A stretch of DNA of 64,000 bases from Buttiauxella gaviniae ATCC 51604 (lineage in GTDB: Bacteria; Pseudomonadota; Gammaproteobacteria; Enterobacterales; Enterobacteriaceae). Both the position numbers and the translations under genes were made by a program. Below, piece by piece: positions 18,961 through 29,430 of the stretch. How positions within the stretch are numbered: the first letter of the stretch is position 1; every line of letters begins with the position of its first letter. The stretch spans positions 62,001 to 126,000 of the forward strand of contig NZ_LXEP01000007.1 in the NCBI RefSeq assembly GCF_001654835.1. Direction: 5' to 3'. The notes under the pieces are model-generated. The model did not search any database and had not been told where the DNA came from. It saw nothing but the letters and a program-made list of their open reading frames with translations.

Positions 18961-20187
18961 CTAAACGTCCAGCAACAGACGAGTCGGGTCTTCGAGCAAT
19001 TCTTTGATTGCTACCAGATAACCCACTGATTCACGGCCATCGATCAGGCGGTGATCGTAAGACAGTGCCAGATACATCATCGGCAAGATCTCAACTTTAC
19101 CCTCAACCGCCATCGGACGGTCTTTGATAGCGTGCATACCTAGGATCGCGCTCTGCGGCGGGTTGATGATCGGCGTTGACATCAGGGAACCAAACACACC
19201 ACCGTTGGTGATGGTGAAGTTACCGCCAGTCAAATCTTCAACGGTCAGTTTGCCGTCACGGCCTTTCACTGCCAGCTCTTTGATGCGTTTTTCGATGTCA
19301 GCCATACCCAGGGTGTCAACATCACGCAGTACTGGTGTTACCAGGCCACGTGGAGTAGAAACCGCGATGCTCACGTCGAAGTAGTTGTGGTAAACCACGT
19401 CTTCGCCATCGATAGAAGCGTTCACTTCTGGATAGCGTTTCAGCGCTTCAACCACCGCTTTGATGTAGAAGGACATGAAGCCCAGACGTACACCGTGGCG
19501 TTTTTCGAAAGAATCACCGTACTGCTTACGCAGATCCATGATTGGCTTCATGTTCACTTCGTTAAACGTAGTGAGCATGGCGGTGGAGTTTTTCGCTTCT
19601 AACAGACGCTCAGCAACGCGTTTGCGCAGGCGAGTCATTGGAACGCGTTTTTCGCTACGGCCAGCAATTGGTGCAACCGGAGCTTTAGTTTCAGCAGCCG
19701 GTTTCGCTGCCGCAGGTTGAGCCGCTTTCGCCTGAGTCAGATGCTTATCAACATCCTCACGGGTGATACGGCCACCGACGCCGCTGCCTTTAATGGCATT
19801 AGCATCCAGAGAATGCTCTGCAATCAGGCGGCGAATAGCTGGGCTGAGTGCGTCATTGCTCTGCTCTTCCAAAGAAGCCTGCTGGCGCTGTGCCGGGGTA
19901 GACTCTTTGCTTTCTGTTTTCGCAGAAGTCTCTTTACCGGCGCTGTTACCTTCACGCAGGCGGCCCAAAATTTGACGAGAAGTTACGGTTGTACCTTCAT
20001 CTTCCAGTACAGCATCCAGAATACCATCTGCAGACGCCGGTACTTCCAGTACCACTTTGTCAGTTTCGATTTCCACCAGCACTTCGTCACGGGTAACGGT
20101 GTCACCCGGTTTTTTATGCCAGGTAGCAACGGTTGCATCGGCAACGGACTCAGGCAGGTCAGGAACTAGAATATCTACGCTACTCAT
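18961..20187 (-). CDS. sucB: 2-oxoglutarate dehydrogenase E2 (dihydrolipoyl succinyltransferase)
   Basis: Core of the 2-oxoglutarate dehydrogenase complex. The lipoyl domain carries Lys44 in ETDKVVLEV. The E1/E3-binding domain lies about 110-150 ([23 protein letters not shown]). The catalytic domain ends with the active-site [11 protein letters not shown]. It is 408 residues (E. coli 405), the extra in the flexible linker. It follows sucA by 14 bp. Confidence 0.97.
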   Translation of the reverse strand: MSSVDILVPDLPESVADATVATWHKKPGDTVTRDEVLVEIETDKVVLEVPASADGILDAVLEDEGTTVTSRQILGRLREGNSAGKETSAKTESKESTPAQRQQASLEEQSNDALSPAIRRLIAEHSLDANAIKGSGVGGRITREDVDKHLTQAKAAQPAAAKPAAETKAPVAPIAGRSEKRVPMTRLRKRVAERLLEAKNSTAMLTTFNEVNMKPIMDLRKQYGDSFEKRHGVRLGFMSFYIKAVVEALKRYPEVNASIDGEDVVYHNYFDVSIAVSTPRGLVTPVLRDVDTLGMADIEKRIKELAVKGRDGKLTVEDLTGGNFTITNGGVFGSLMSTPIINPPQSAILGMHAIKDRPMAVEGKVEILPMMYLALSYDHRLIDGRESVGYLVAIKELLEDPTRLLLDV

Positions 20188-20201
20188 TTTTTATCCTTTA
20201 A

Positions 20202-23009
20202 TTAATCGACGTTCAGCGCGTCATTAACCAGATCTTGCTGCTGCTTCTGGTGAACGGACAAGTACCCTACCGCAGGTGAAGCGGAGGCTGGGCGACCTGC
20301 ATAACGCAGACCTGATCCAAATGGAACTACTTCACGGAAATGGTGTTGGCTGCAGTACCAGGCGCCCTGGTTAAGCGGCTCTTCCTGGCACCAGACAAAA
20401 TCATGTACGTGAGCAAATGGTTTCAACACTTCCTGCATAGCCTGATGCGGGAATGGATATAACTGTTCGATGCGCACAATTGCCACATCTTTCTGGCCGT
20501 TCTTACGACGCTGTTCCAGCAAATCGTAATAAACCTTACCAGAACACATTACCACGCGTTTCACGCCAGCAGGATCCAGCTCGTCAACTTCGCCAATTGC
20601 AGGCAAGAAGGTTCCGTTAGCCAGTTCATCCATGGTGGAAACCGCCAGTGGGTGACGCAGTAAAGATTTCGGTGACATCACCACCAACGGACGGCGCATA
20701 CCACGCAGCGCCTGACGACGCAGCATGTGGTAAACCTGTGCTGGAGTCGAAGGGACGCAAACCTGCATGTTCTGTTCCGCGCACAGCTGGAGATAACGTT
20801 CCAAACGCGCAGAGGAGTGCTCCGGTCCCTGGCCTTCGTAGCCGTGTGGCAGCAGCATAACCAAGCCACACATACGGCCCCACTTCTGCTCACCGGAACT
20901 GATGAACTGGTCAATCACAACCTGAGCCCCGTTGGCGAAGTCACCAAACTGAGCTTCCCAGATGGTCAATGTGCGCGGTTCAGCCGTCGCATAACCGTAT
21001 TCGAATGCCAGTACAGCTTCTTCAGACAGCACGGAGTCCCATACTTTGAACTCGCCCTGGCTGTTGTGAACGTGTTGAAGCGGCGTGTAAGTGGAACCGT
21101 TAGTCTGGTTGTGAATCACAGCGTGACGGTGGAAGAAGGTGCCACGACCCACGTCTTCACCAGACAGACGCACTGAAACGCCTTCATCAACCAGAGTTGC
21201 GTACGCCAGATTTTCAGCAGCACCCCAGTCGAATTTCTTCGCGCCGTTCGCCATTTCCATACGGTCACTGTAGATTTTCGCCACACGTGACTGCATCTCA
21301 ACGGTTTCAGGTGCGCTGCTAATACGCTTAGCCAGCTCCTGCAAACGCTTCATCTCTACCTTGTTCGGATAGCTCTCATCCCACTCGTGGTTGAGGTATG
21401 GCGACCAGGTAAATGAGTGCATGTTCATTGGGCGATATTCTTCAACCACACACTCGCCAGCATCCAGTGCGTCACGGTACAGATTCACCATTTCGGTGGC
21501 ATCTTCAAGCGTCGCCAGCTTTTGCTGCTCCAGACGGTCTGCGTAAATCTTACGCGGAGTCGGGTGTTTCTTGATTTTCTGGTACATCACTGGCTGAGTT
21601 GCACTTGGCTCATCAGCTTCGTTGTGACCATGGCGACGGTAGCAAACCAGGTCGATAAACACGTCGCGCTTAAAGGTGTTACGGAAATCCAGTGCCAGAC
21701 GGGTCACAAACGCGACCGCTTCCGGGTCATCCGCATTCACGTGGAAAATCGGTGCCATCACCATCTTACCGATATCGGTACAGTACGGCGTGGAGCGCGC
21801 ATCCAGTGGGTTAGACGTGGTGAAACCAATCTGGTTATTGATAACGATGCGAACGGTACCGCCCACTTCGTAACCACGCGCTTTGGACATGTTCAGGGTT
21901 TCCTGAACCACGCCCTGCCCGGCAACCGCTGCGTCACCGTGAATGGTGATTGGCAGGACCTGGTTAATGCCTGGTTTTTCCAGACGGTCCAGACGCGCAC
22001 GCACAGAACCGATAACCACTGGGCTTACGATTTCAAGGTGCGACGGGTTAAACGCCAGCGCCAGGTGAACCAGGCCGCCTTCGGTTTCAACGTCAGATGA
22101 GAAGCCCATGTGGTACTTCACATCGCCAGTGCCGAGGTGCTCTTTATGTTTACCAGCAAATTCGTCGAACAACTCCTGCGGCTTTTTACCCAGTACGTTG
22201 ATCAGTACGTTCAGGCGGCCACGGTGTGCCATGCCCAAAACCACTTCACGTGTGCCGCTCTTACCCGCGTGGCGGATCATCTCTTTGAGCATTGGCACCA
22301 GTGCGTCACCGCCTTCAAGCGAGAAGCGTTTCGCGCCCGGGAATTTCGCACCCAGGTAACGCTCAAGGCCTTCTGCTGCGGTCAGCTCGCTCAGGAAGCG
22401 TTTCTTTTCTTCAACGGTAAACGTTGAGTGCCCCACCACTGATTCAATTCGCTGTTGAATCCAGCGTTTCTCTTCAGTGTTGGTGATGTGCATATATTCC
22501 GCACCGATCGAACCGCCATACGTCTGCTTGAGTGCATCAATCAAGTCAGCAAGCTTCATGGTCTCTTTGCCGCTGGCAAAAGAACCCACATTGAAGGTTT
22601 CCTGGAGATCGGCTTCAGTCAGGTTGTGGAATGCTGGGTCAAGATCGGGAACCGCGTCCTGTTTCCACAAGCCAAGCGGGTCAAGGTTTGCTGCCTGATG
22701 GCCACGGAAACGCCATGCGTTGATAAGCTGCAACACTTTGACTTGCTTAACGTCGGTGTCAGGGTCGGTGATTGCGGTGGAATAACGTGAGGCATCCTTC
22801 GCCAGACGACGGAAATAATCACGTGTTTTGGAATGGAATTGATCCGGTCTGGCCCCGGTTCCAGGTAATTGCTGGAACATTGAGCGCCAGTGCGCATCAA
22901 CAGAGTCAGGATCGGTTAAGAAGTCTTCATAGAGCTGCTCTATCCAGGACTGGTTTGCACCTGCCAGGTAAGAGGAATCCAGCCAGGCTTTCATTTCGCC
23001 GTTCTGCAT
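20202..23009 (-). CDS. sucA: 2-oxoglutarate dehydrogenase E1
   Basis: Thiamine diphosphate-dependent decarboxylase subunit, 935 residues (E. coli 933). Recognisable blocks are GMAHRGRLNVL, the cofactor region with HGDAAVAGQG, and CYRRHGHNEADEPS, followed by the transketolase-like C-terminal half. The start MQNGEMKAWLDSSYL matches the family. It is downstream of sdhB in the sdhCDAB-sucABCD transcription unit. Confidence 0.97.
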   Translation of the reverse strand: MQNGEMKAWLDSSYLAGANQSWIEQLYEDFLTDPDSVDAHWRSMFQQLPGTGARPDQFHSKTRDYFRRLAKDASRYSTAITDPDTDVKQVKVLQLINAWRFRGHQAANLDPLGLWKQDAVPDLDPAFHNLTEADLQETFNVGSFASGKETMKLADLIDALKQTYGGSIGAEYMHITNTEEKRWIQQRIESVVGHSTFTVEEKKRFLSELTAAEGLERYLGAKFPGAKRFSLEGGDALVPMLKEMIRHAGKSGTREVVLGMAHRGRLNVLINVLGKKPQELFDEFAGKHKEHLGTGDVKYHMGFSSDVETEGGLVHLALAFNPSHLEIVSPVVIGSVRARLDRLEKPGINQVLPITIHGDAAVAGQGVVQETLNMSKARGYEVGGTVRIVINNQIGFTTSNPLDARSTPYCTDIGKMVMAPIFHVNADDPEAVAFVTRLALDFRNTFKRDVFIDLVCYRRHGHNEADEPSATQPVMYQKIKKHPTPRKIYADRLEQQKLATLEDATEMVNLYRDALDAGECVVEEYRPMNMHSFTWSPYLNHEWDESYPNKVEMKRLQELAKRISSAPETVEMQSRVAKIYSDRMEMANGAKKFDWGAAENLAYATLVDEGVSVRLSGEDVGRGTFFHRHAVIHNQTNGSTYTPLQHVHNSQGEFKVWDSVLSEEAVLAFEYGYATAEPRTLTIWEAQFGDFANGAQVVIDQFISSGEQKWGRMCGLVMLLPHGYEGQGPEHSSARLERYLQLCAEQNMQVCVPSTPAQVYHMLRRQALRGMRRPLVVMSPKSLLRHPLAVSTMDELANGTFLPAIGEVDELDPAGVKRVVMCSGKVYYDLLEQRRKNGQKDVAIVRIEQLYPFPHQAMQEVLKPFAHVHDFVWCQEEPLNQGAWYCSQHHFREVVPFGSGLRYAGRPASASPAVGYLSVHQKQQQDLVNDALNVD

Positions 23010-23132
23010 CGTGATCCCTTAAGCATTTTTATGCTTATTTCGCCGTGAATAACTATTGCGTACAGAATATGTACGCATTACCGGGGTCCACAACTACGAG
23101 CCTTTTCCTTTCCAGGCGGCTCAAGAAGGAAC

Positions 23133-23207
23133 CTTTAAAAACTGTCACAACAGGGCAGTTTTTAAAGATTTCCTGCGATTTATTCCCCTCTCCCACGGGA
23201 GAGGGGA
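23133..23207. repeat. Two strong inverted repeats between sdhB and sucA
   Basis: The first has perfect 12-bp arms (CTTTAAAAACTG at 23133-23144 with CAGTTTTTAAAG at 23156-23167). The second has 10-bp arms (TCCCCTCTCC/GGAGAGGGGA, 23184-23207) and begins 8 bp after the sdhB stop. Neither is followed by a clear T-run on the minus strand, so they may mark an RNA-processing or stability boundary. Confidence 0.75.
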
Positions 23208-23214
23208 CGAAAAG

Positions 23215-23931
23215 CTAGGCACTCTTTTGCAGCAACATCGACTTAATGTGGCCGATAGCCTTCGTCGGGTTCAATCCCTTAGGACAAACACTGACGCAAT
23301 TCATAATGCTATGGCAGCGGAATACGCTGAAAGCATCACTGATTCCGTCAAGACGACTTGCGGTTTCAGTATCACGGCTGTCAATCAAGAAGCGGTATGC
23401 CGCCAGTAAACCTGCCGGACCAATGAATTTGTCCGGGTTCCACCAGAATGATGGGCAGGATGTCGAGCAGCACGCACACAGAATACACTCGTACAAACCA
23501 TCCAACTTCTCACGCTGTTCAGGTGACTGCAAATGCTCACGAGCCGGTGGATTTTGCCCATTATTCAACAGGTAAGGCTTAATCTTCTCATATTGGGCAT
23601 AGAATTGCCCCATGTCCACAACCAGATCGCGCACAACCGGTAATCCAGGCAGTGGACGGATGACAATCTTCTGCTTTCCGTTACCCAATGCGGAGATTGG
23701 CGTGATACAAGCCAGGCCATTCTTGCCGTTCATGTTCACACCATCGGAGCCACAAACCCCTTCACGGCATGAACGACGGAAAGACAACGTCGGGTCTTTT
23801 TCTTTAAGTTGCATCAGCGCGTCAAGCAACATCATGTCGCGCCCTTCTTCCCCTTCCAGGGTGTACTCCTGCATACGCGGAGCATCGTCAACATCCGGGT
23901 TGTAGCGATAAATAGAGAATTCGAGTTTCAT
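23215..23931 (-). CDS. sdhB: Succinate dehydrogenase iron-sulfur subunit
   Basis: Carries the three Fe-S centres between FAD and quinone: the [2Fe-2S] ligands in SCREGVCGSDG and downstream, and the [4Fe-4S] and [3Fe-4S] ligands in CILCACCSTSCP and CHSIMNCVSVCPKG. I start it at the ATG giving MKLEFSIYRYN (238 residues, as E. coli); an immediately preceding GTG is in frame. It lies 15 bp after sdhA. Confidence 0.97.
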   Translation of the reverse strand: MKLEFSIYRYNPDVDDAPRMQEYTLEGEEGRDMMLLDALMQLKEKDPTLSFRRSCREGVCGSDGVNMNGKNGLACITPISALGNGKQKIVIRPLPGLPVVRDLVVDMGQFYAQYEKIKPYLLNNGQNPPAREHLQSPEQREKLDGLYECILCACCSTSCPSFWWNPDKFIGPAGLLAAYRFLIDSRDTETASRLDGISDAFSVFRCHSIMNCVSVCPKGLNPTKAIGHIKSMLLQKSA

Positions 23932-23946
23932 CACTTTGCTCCGCTA

Positions 23947-25713
23947 TTAATAAGTACGCACTTTCGGCGGGAATGCCGGACGCAGTTTCGGCTGCATGTT
24001 CACCTCACGGCGCGTCATGCTTTCCGACTCAGGCAGATACAGGCTGTGGCACAACCAGTTTGCATCGTCACGGTCCGGGTAGTCGAAGCGGCTATGCGCG
24101 CCACGGCTTTCGGTGCGGAAGTTAGCGGAAACAGCGGTAGCAAAAGCGGTTTCCATCAGGTTATCAAGCTCAAGGCACTCAACACGCTGGGTGTTGAACT
24201 CGCTTGAAGTATCATCCAGACGGGCATTTTTCAGGCGTTCGCGGATTTGTTTCAGTTGCTCAAGGCCTTTAGCCATCGCGTCACCTTCACGGAATACCGA
24301 GAAGTTGTGCTGCATACATTCCTGAAGCGCTTTACGGATTAGTACCGGATCTTCGCCGTTACGGTTGCCATTCCAGCGGTTCAGGCGTTCCAGCGCGGCA
24401 TTAATTTCGTCTTCGGTGGCATCACGCAGTTCGCCTTGCTCGGCGATAGACTCCAGCAGATGCATGCCCGCAGCGCGGCCAAATACCACCAGGTCGAGCA
24501 GAGAGTTACCGCCCAGACGGTTTGCACCGTGAACGGATACACAAGCGATTTCACCTACCGCAAACAGACCTGGAATCAGAACGTCTTCGCCCTGCTCATT
24601 CACAGTCAGCGCCTGGCCCGTTACTTTGGTTGGAATGCCGCCCATCATATAGTGGCAGGTTGGGATAACCGGAATAGGCTCTTTAATTGGGTCGACGTGT
24701 GCAAAGGTACGAGACAACTCGAGGATGCCCGGCAGACGAGATTCGAGAACCTCTTTACCAAGGTGGTCGAGTTTCAGTTTAGCGTGTGGACCCCATGGGC
24801 CGTCACAACCGCGACCTTCACGGATTTCAATCATGATGGAGCGAGCAACAACATCGCGTCCAGCAAGGTCTTTAGCATTTGGCGCGTAACGCTCCATGAA
24901 ACGCTCGCCGTGTTTGTTCAGCAGATACCCGCCTTCACCACGGCAACCTTCTGTGACCAGAACCCCTGCCCCGGCGATACCGGTTGGGTGGAACTGCCAC
25001 ATTTCCATATCCTGCACCGGAACACCGGCACGCAGCGCCATACCAACACCGTCACCAGTATTGATGTGGGCATTAGTCGTGGACTGATAAATACGGCCTG
25101 CACCACCCGTTGCCAGGATGGTCGCTTTCGCTTTGAAGTAAACCACTTCGCCAGTTTCGATACACAGCGCGGTCGTACCGACCACTGCGCCATCAGCGTT
25201 TTTCACCAGATCAAGCGCATACCATTCAGAGAAGATGGTGGTTTTGTTCTTCAGGTTTTGCTGATAAAGCGTGTGCAGTAATGCGTGACCGGTACGGTCA
25301 GCCGCTGCCGCAGTACGTGCCGCTTGCTCGCCGCCAAAGTTTTTCGACTGGCCGCCAAACGGACGCTGATAAATAGTGCCATCATCAAGACGGGAGAACG
25401 GCAGCCCCATGTGCTCCAGTTCCAGAATCGCTTCCGGGCCGGTTTTACACATATATTCAATGGCATCCTGGTCACCGATATAGTCGGAACCTTTTACCGT
25501 GTCATACATATGCCATTCCCAGTTGTCTTCATGGGTATTACCGAGAGCTACGGTAATACCACCCTGCGCAGACACGGTATGGGAACGGGTTGGGAAAACT
25601 TTAGATAACAAGGCACAAGTCTGGCCGCCTTGTGAAATTTGCAGTGCGGCGCGCATACCTGCACCACCAGCACCGATCACAACTGCATCAAACTCTCTGA
25701 CTGGTAAACTCAT
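23947..25713 (-). CDS. sdhA: Succinate dehydrogenase flavoprotein subunit
   Basis: Oxidises succinate to fumarate using covalently bound FAD. The attachment His45 is in [11 protein letters not shown], the dinucleotide-binding GAGGAGM lies near residue 14-20, and the catalytic HPTGIAGAG and RLGGNSLLD blocks are present. It has 588 residues, as in E. coli, with the start chosen at [12 protein letters not shown]. The ATG shares one base with the sdhD stop (TAATG). Confidence 0.98.
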   Translation of the reverse strand: MSLPVREFDAVVIGAGGAGMRAALQISQGGQTCALLSKVFPTRSHTVSAQGGITVALGNTHEDNWEWHMYDTVKGSDYIGDQDAIEYMCKTGPEAILELEHMGLPFSRLDDGTIYQRPFGGQSKNFGGEQAARTAAAADRTGHALLHTLYQQNLKNKTTIFSEWYALDLVKNADGAVVGTTALCIETGEVVYFKAKATILATGGAGRIYQSTTNAHINTGDGVGMALRAGVPVQDMEMWQFHPTGIAGAGVLVTEGCRGEGGYLLNKHGERFMERYAPNAKDLAGRDVVARSIMIEIREGRGCDGPWGPHAKLKLDHLGKEVLESRLPGILELSRTFAHVDPIKEPIPVIPTCHYMMGGIPTKVTGQALTVNEQGEDVLIPGLFAVGEIACVSVHGANRLGGNSLLDLVVFGRAAGMHLLESIAEQGELRDATEDEINAALERLNRWNGNRNGEDPVLIRKALQECMQHNFSVFREGDAMAKGLEQLKQIRERLKNARLDDTSSEFNTQRVECLELDNLMETAFATAVSANFRTESRGAHSRFDYPDRDDANWLCHSLYLPESESMTRREVNMQPKLRPAFPPKVRTY

Positions 25714-26060
25714 TACACACCCCACACCACAACGAATCCATAAATGACGTAAACCAGCAGTGCAACAACAATAACAAGTTGCAGCCCAAGACGAATCGCC
25801 ACTGGTTTAACGTAGTCGGTCAACACCTGCCACATGCCAATCCAGGCATGGATCAAAATTGAGAACAATGTCAGCAGAGTGAACACTTTGGTGAAGGCGG
25901 AGCCGAAGAAACCACTCCAGACCTCGTAGGTTAAATCGCCGGTAACAGCGAAGAACCCGATCATATAAATGATGTACAGGGTGATTACGATGGCGGAGGC
26001 ACGGACCAATATATAGTCATGCACACCATTGCGACCTAATGCGGAGGCGTTGCTTACCAT
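25713..26060 (-). CDS. sdhD: Succinate dehydrogenase membrane anchor SdhD
   Basis: Hydrophobic anchor of 115 residues with three helices, binding haem b and quinone together with SdhC. The start [15 protein letters not shown] is the family start; the frame is open further upstream only because it overlaps sdhC. It overlaps the sdhC end by 7 bp. Confidence 0.97.
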   Translation of the reverse strand: MVSNASALGRNGVHDYILVRASAIVITLYIIYMIGFFAVTGDLTYEVWSGFFGSAFTKVFTLLTLFSILIHAWIGMWQVLTDYVKPVAIRLGLQLVIVVALLVYVIYGFVVVWGV

Positions 26061-26443
26061 ACGAGGACTCCTGCGAGAAGTGAAAGCACGACAGTAATAA
26101 CAAATGAAATCATCGCGGATCGTTTGCCCGCTATCAGGGTTTCTTCCAGCAAACCGGTGTCCATCATGATGTGGCGGATGCCCACAACAACGTGATAAGC
26201 CAGTGCTGTGAGGATGCCCCACATAATGAATTTAACAAAGAAGCTACTCATTATTGCTGACGCAACAAGGAAGCCTTCTGGAGACGAGAGTGACTGGCCT
26301 AACAACCACAGTAGGATGCCTACAGCCACAAAGGTGATCACGCCGGATACACGATGGAGGATGGAAGCGATTGCAGTGACGGGGAACCTCATCGTTGTGA
26401 GATCGAGGTTTACAGGTCTTTGTTTTTTCGCATTTTTTATCAT
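26054..26443 (-). CDS. sdhC: Succinate dehydrogenase cytochrome b556 subunit
   Basis: Membrane anchor of 129 residues with three helices. His84 in [11 protein letters not shown] is the haem ligand. The start [14 protein letters not shown] equals E. coli; an upstream ATG (five codons earlier) is also present in E. coli and is usually not used in annotation. First gene of the operon. Confidence 0.97.
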   Translation of the reverse strand: MIKNAKKQRPVNLDLTTMRFPVTAIASILHRVSGVITFVAVGILLWLLGQSLSSPEGFLVASAIMSSFFVKFIMWGILTALAYHVVVGIRHIMMDTGLLEETLIAGKRSAMISFVITVVLSLLAGVLVW

Positions 26444-26760
26444 GAATAGCGCCCACATGCTGTTCTTATAGTTTCCTTCCTCCGGATCTGCAGGCGGGGT
26501 CAGACAGCGTGAACTTTCTATAACTGTGCGTCATGCAAAAACAGCTACATCCAGATGCCAAAAAACTGGCTACAACGCTGGGTGGCGCCCGGTGGCAGGG
26601 TATTCCGGAGACCTGGCGGCAGTATAGGCGCTTCACAAATTCATTACAATTAACCTACATATAGTTTGAAGGGCTTTTGGTCTGAACAGTGAGCAGGATC
26701 ACGATAACAACATTATTTTAAATTTTAATCATCTGATTTGACAAAAGTTAAACATTCTTG
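26444..26760 (-). promoter_or_regulatory. sdhC leader and promoter
   Basis: On the minus strand -35 TTGTAA (26649-26644) and -10 TATACT (26626-26621) are 17 bp apart, giving a leader of roughly 170 nt. The overlapping GTTAATTGTAATG resembles ArcA repeats. In E. coli this promoter is controlled by ArcA, FNR and CRP, and the leader is a target of small RNAs; the latter is not visible by eye here. Confidence 0.65.
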
Positions 26761-26790
26761 TTACAAACAATGCCAGAAAAGCCGTATAAT
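26761..26790 (+). promoter_or_regulatory. gltA promoter
   Basis: TTACAA at 26761-26766 and a perfect TATAAT at 26785-26790 are 18 bp apart. The sequence matches the E. coli gltA promoter region closely (TTGTTACAAACA and the -10 context). The leader would be about 440 nt and includes an ERIC element. Confidence 0.6.
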
Positions 26791-27055
26791 TCGCAAAAGT
26801 TATAGGGTCAGCCTTTCACCTGAGAATAAGTTATGTAACAGTGTATCGGTATTGACCCAATCAATCAGGACCGTTATTAGTGGTACACAGATTTGAATGA
26901 TATGGACTGCTAACACCCTGATTTGCTGTTTTTTCGCCTGCGTGACTCGTGTTACCTGCAAGCGCCCATTGCTCTGTACCCTGCGTTACACTGATATCAA
27001 AACAGAGCTGAGAGCCAAATAAAAAACTGGTAGAGAGTCGCGATTGGTTTGAATG

Positions 27056-27182
27056 TATTTCCTAAATAATTCGAGTGGCATCGAGGCGGCAACGCGGCGA
27101 ATCCCCAGGAGCTTACATAAGTAAGTGACTGGAGTTAGCGAGGAAAGCCAACAAAGATGCAACTTGAAGTATGACGGAAATA
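27056..27182. repeat. Full-length ERIC element in the gltA leader
   Basis: Exactly 127 bp, the normal ERIC length, with TATTTCC/GGAAATA ends and the classical core AGGAGCTTACATAAGTAAGT. It lies between the leader segment GAGCCAAATAAAAAACTGG, conserved with E. coli, and the ribosome site (AAGGAG) of gltA, 52 bp before the ATG. Confidence 0.95.
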
Positions 27183-27234
27183 GGCAAGTCGGGCATCCCG
27201 CAGTCTGATGAATAAGGCGCTAAGGAGACCGTAA

Positions 27235-28521
27235 ATGTCTGATAAAAAAGCAACTCTCACCTATAACGGTGATGATGCTCTGGAACTGAATGTGCTAAAA
27301 GGCACTCTCGGTCAGGATGTAATTGATATCCGTAGTCTTGGTTCTAAAGGTGTATTTACTTTTGACCCGGGTTTTACCTCTACCGCATCATGCGAATCAA
27401 AAATCACCTTTATCGACGGTGATGAAGGCATCTTGCTGCACCGTGGTTTCCCGATAGATCAACTGGCAACACACTCCAATTATCTTGAAGTCTGCTATAT
27501 CCTGCTGAACGGCGAAAAACCGACCCAGGAACAATACGAAGAATTTAAAACCACCGTCACCCGTCACACCATGATCCACGAACAAATTACACGTTTGTTC
27601 CACGGTTTCCGTCGTGACTCCCACCCGATGGCTGTGATGTGTGGTGTGACCGGTGCACTGGCGGCGTTTTATCATGACTCCATGGACGTGAATAACCCAC
27701 GCCACCGTGAGATTGCCGCGTTCCGCCTGTTGTCCAAAATGCCGACCATGGCAGCCATGTGTTACAAATATTCAATAGGGCAACCGTTCGTTTATCCACG
27801 CAACGACCTGTCTTATGCCGGTAACTTCCTGAACATGATGTTCTCCACGCCGTGCGAGAAATACGAAGTTAACCCTATTCTGGAACGCGCCATGGACCGA
27901 ATTCTGATCCTGCACGCAGACCACGAGCAAAACGCTTCCACATCAACCGTTCGTACTGCTGGCTCAAGTGGCGCTAACCCATTTGCTTGTATCGCAGCCG
28001 GTATCGCATCCCTGTGGGGACCTGCGCACGGTGGTGCTAACGAAGCAGCACTGAAGATGCTTGAAGAGATCAGCAGTGTTGAACACATTCCTGAATTCGT
28101 TCGTCGTGCGAAAGATAAGAATGACTCTTTCCGTCTGATGGGCTTCGGCCACCGCGTGTACAAAAACTACGACCCGCGTGCCACAGTAATGCGTGAAACC
28201 TGCCATGAAGTTCTTAAAGAGCTGAATCTGAAAGATAACAATCTGCTTGAAGTGGCGATGGAACTTGAGCATATCGCGCTTAACGACCCGTACTTCATCG
28301 AGAAGAAACTCTACCCGAACGTGGACTTCTACTCAGGCATCATCCTGAAAGCAATGGGTATTCCATCTTCCATGTTTACCGTTATCTTCGCGATGGCGCG
28401 TACTGTTGGCTGGATTGCTCACTGGAACGAAATGCACGATGACGGCATTAAAATTGCCCGTCCACGTCAGTTGTATACTGGCTACGAACAGCGTGATTTC
28501 AAATCTGATTTGAAAAAATAA
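27235..28521 (+). CDS. gltA: Type II citrate synthase
   Basis: Condenses oxaloacetate and acetyl-CoA, the entry to the TCA cycle. It has 428 residues (E. coli 427). The catalytic region [13 protein letters not shown] and the [15 protein letters not shown] block with its catalytic His are present. The hexameric NADH-inhibited type is inferred from overall similarity. It is divergent from sdhC, with a strong AAGGAG ribosome site. Confidence 0.98.
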   Translation: MSDKKATLTYNGDDALELNVLKGTLGQDVIDIRSLGSKGVFTFDPGFTSTASCESKITFIDGDEGILLHRGFPIDQLATHSNYLEVCYILLNGEKPTQEQYEEFKTTVTRHTMIHEQITRLFHGFRRDSHPMAVMCGVTGALAAFYHDSMDVNNPRHREIAAFRLLSKMPTMAAMCYKYSIGQPFVYPRNDLSYAGNFLNMMFSTPCEKYEVNPILERAMDRILILHADHEQNASTSTVRTAGSSGANPFACIAAGIASLWGPAHGGANEAALKMLEEISSVEHIPEFVRRAKDKNDSFRLMGFGHRVYKNYDPRATVMRETCHEVLKELNLKDNNLLEVAMELEHIALNDPYFIEKKLYPNVDFYSGIILKAMGIPSSMFTVIFAMARTVGWIAHWNEMHDDGIKIARPRQLYTGYEQRDFKSDLKK

Positions 28522-28542
28522 GTTCGTTTCTGGAAAGTAAAG

Positions 28543-28568
28543 AACGCGCCGAAAGGCGCGTTTTTTTT
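28543..28568 (+). terminator. Terminator after gltA
   Basis: AACGCGCC pairs with GGCGCGTT across GAAA, followed by eight T. Confidence 0.92.
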
Positions 28569-28577
28569 GAGTCAGCG

Positions 28578-29339
28578 TTATGCCTGTGGGTTATCCGTCA
28601 GATTGGTGATGCCCACGCCCTGCGGTGCCGATGTTTGTGTTTCGGTCTGCGACTGGGTTGTTGGCGTCAGTTCGGTGACTTTCGGCGATTGAGTTTCCTG
28701 CGTCGCTGCTGGCGCAGCAGGTGGTGTAACCTGCGTCTGTTCGGTCGTGGCAGATGGTGTAACCTGCGTCTGTTCGGTCGTGGCAGGTGGTGTAACCTGC
28801 GTCTGTTCGGCCGTGGCAGATGGTGTAACCTGCGTCTGTTCGACCGTGGCGGATGGTGTAACCTGCGTTTGTTCGACCGCGGCAGGCTCTTCAATTTGCT
28901 GTTGTATAACAGGAACAGATTCTACCGGAATCGTTTCTGACTTCGGTTTCGGAACCGGGGTTGATGCGCGGACGGTAAATGTCGGTTTACTATTCGCAAT
29001 GGAATATGTCACGTGGCTGACAACATCGCTCGATGTCGACACTTCAACAGGCGATATGGTTACGCGACCAATCAGCGTACGGGCATAGCCGCCGACTGTA
29101 TGTTTGCCCTCTGGCAGTTGTAGTTCAAGACTTTTACCCGTCCCCAGCGCACCAGCATCCTTGCTATCAATGGTCACATATATTGTGGTGCCATCGTCGG
29201 TTTTCGTTGGGACATGCGTCACGGTCACGCGCGAGGAGCCAAAATCGAAAGCCGATGTCGGGTCTGCGGTTTTCGATTTTGCGCATCCTGTCAGGGCTAA
29301 AACGGCTGCTATGGCAGCCAGGGCGAAACGAGAACTCAT
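28578..29339 (-). CDS. Lipoprotein with a TQVTP tandem-repeat tail, function unknown
   Basis: Protein of 253 residues. The lipobox LTGC makes Cys19 the likely lipidated residue. Residues about 30-125 look like a compact beta-rich domain (DDGTTIYVTIDSKDAG, LPEGKHTVGGYAR). The rest is Pro/Thr/Gln/Glu-rich and includes five 11-residue repeats (EQTQVTP core). I do not recognise the family and would not assign a role; the tail could span the periplasm or contact the wall. It lies where E. coli has ybgD, ybgO, abrB and neighbours, and its strand differs from gltA, with which it converges. Confidence 0.85.
   Translation of the reverse strand: MSSRFALAAIAAVLALTGCAKSKTADPTSAFDFGSSRVTVTHVPTKTDDGTTIYVTIDSKDAGALGTGKSLELQLPEGKHTVGGYARTLIGRVTISPVEVSTSSDVVSHVTYSIANSKPTFTVRASTPVPKPKSETIPVESVPVIQQQIEEPAAVEQTQVTPSATVEQTQVTPSATAEQTQVTPPATTEQTQVTPSATTEQTQVTPPAAPAATQETQSPKVTELTPTTQSQTETQTSAPQGVGITNLTDNPQA
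28723..28887 (-). repeat. Five 33-bp tandem repeats inside the lipoprotein gene
   Basis: Copies start at 28723, 28756, 28789, 28822 and 28855, each beginning GGTGTAACCTGCGT on the plus strand, with few differences. The unit is a multiple of three, so copy-number changes keep the frame. Confidence 0.95.
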
Positions 29340-29430
29340 AGTGCAACGTCTTCCTTTAAATTTTTTTGTGATCTACGTCTCAATATACCCGATCTCCGCG
29401 CCATGCGATAAACGCTATCTTCAGGATTAT

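Noticed and set aside
28723-28887. Possible CRISPR array (33-bp regular repeats)
   Set aside because: The repeats are contiguous with no spacers, are in frame in a gene, and have no cas genes nearby.
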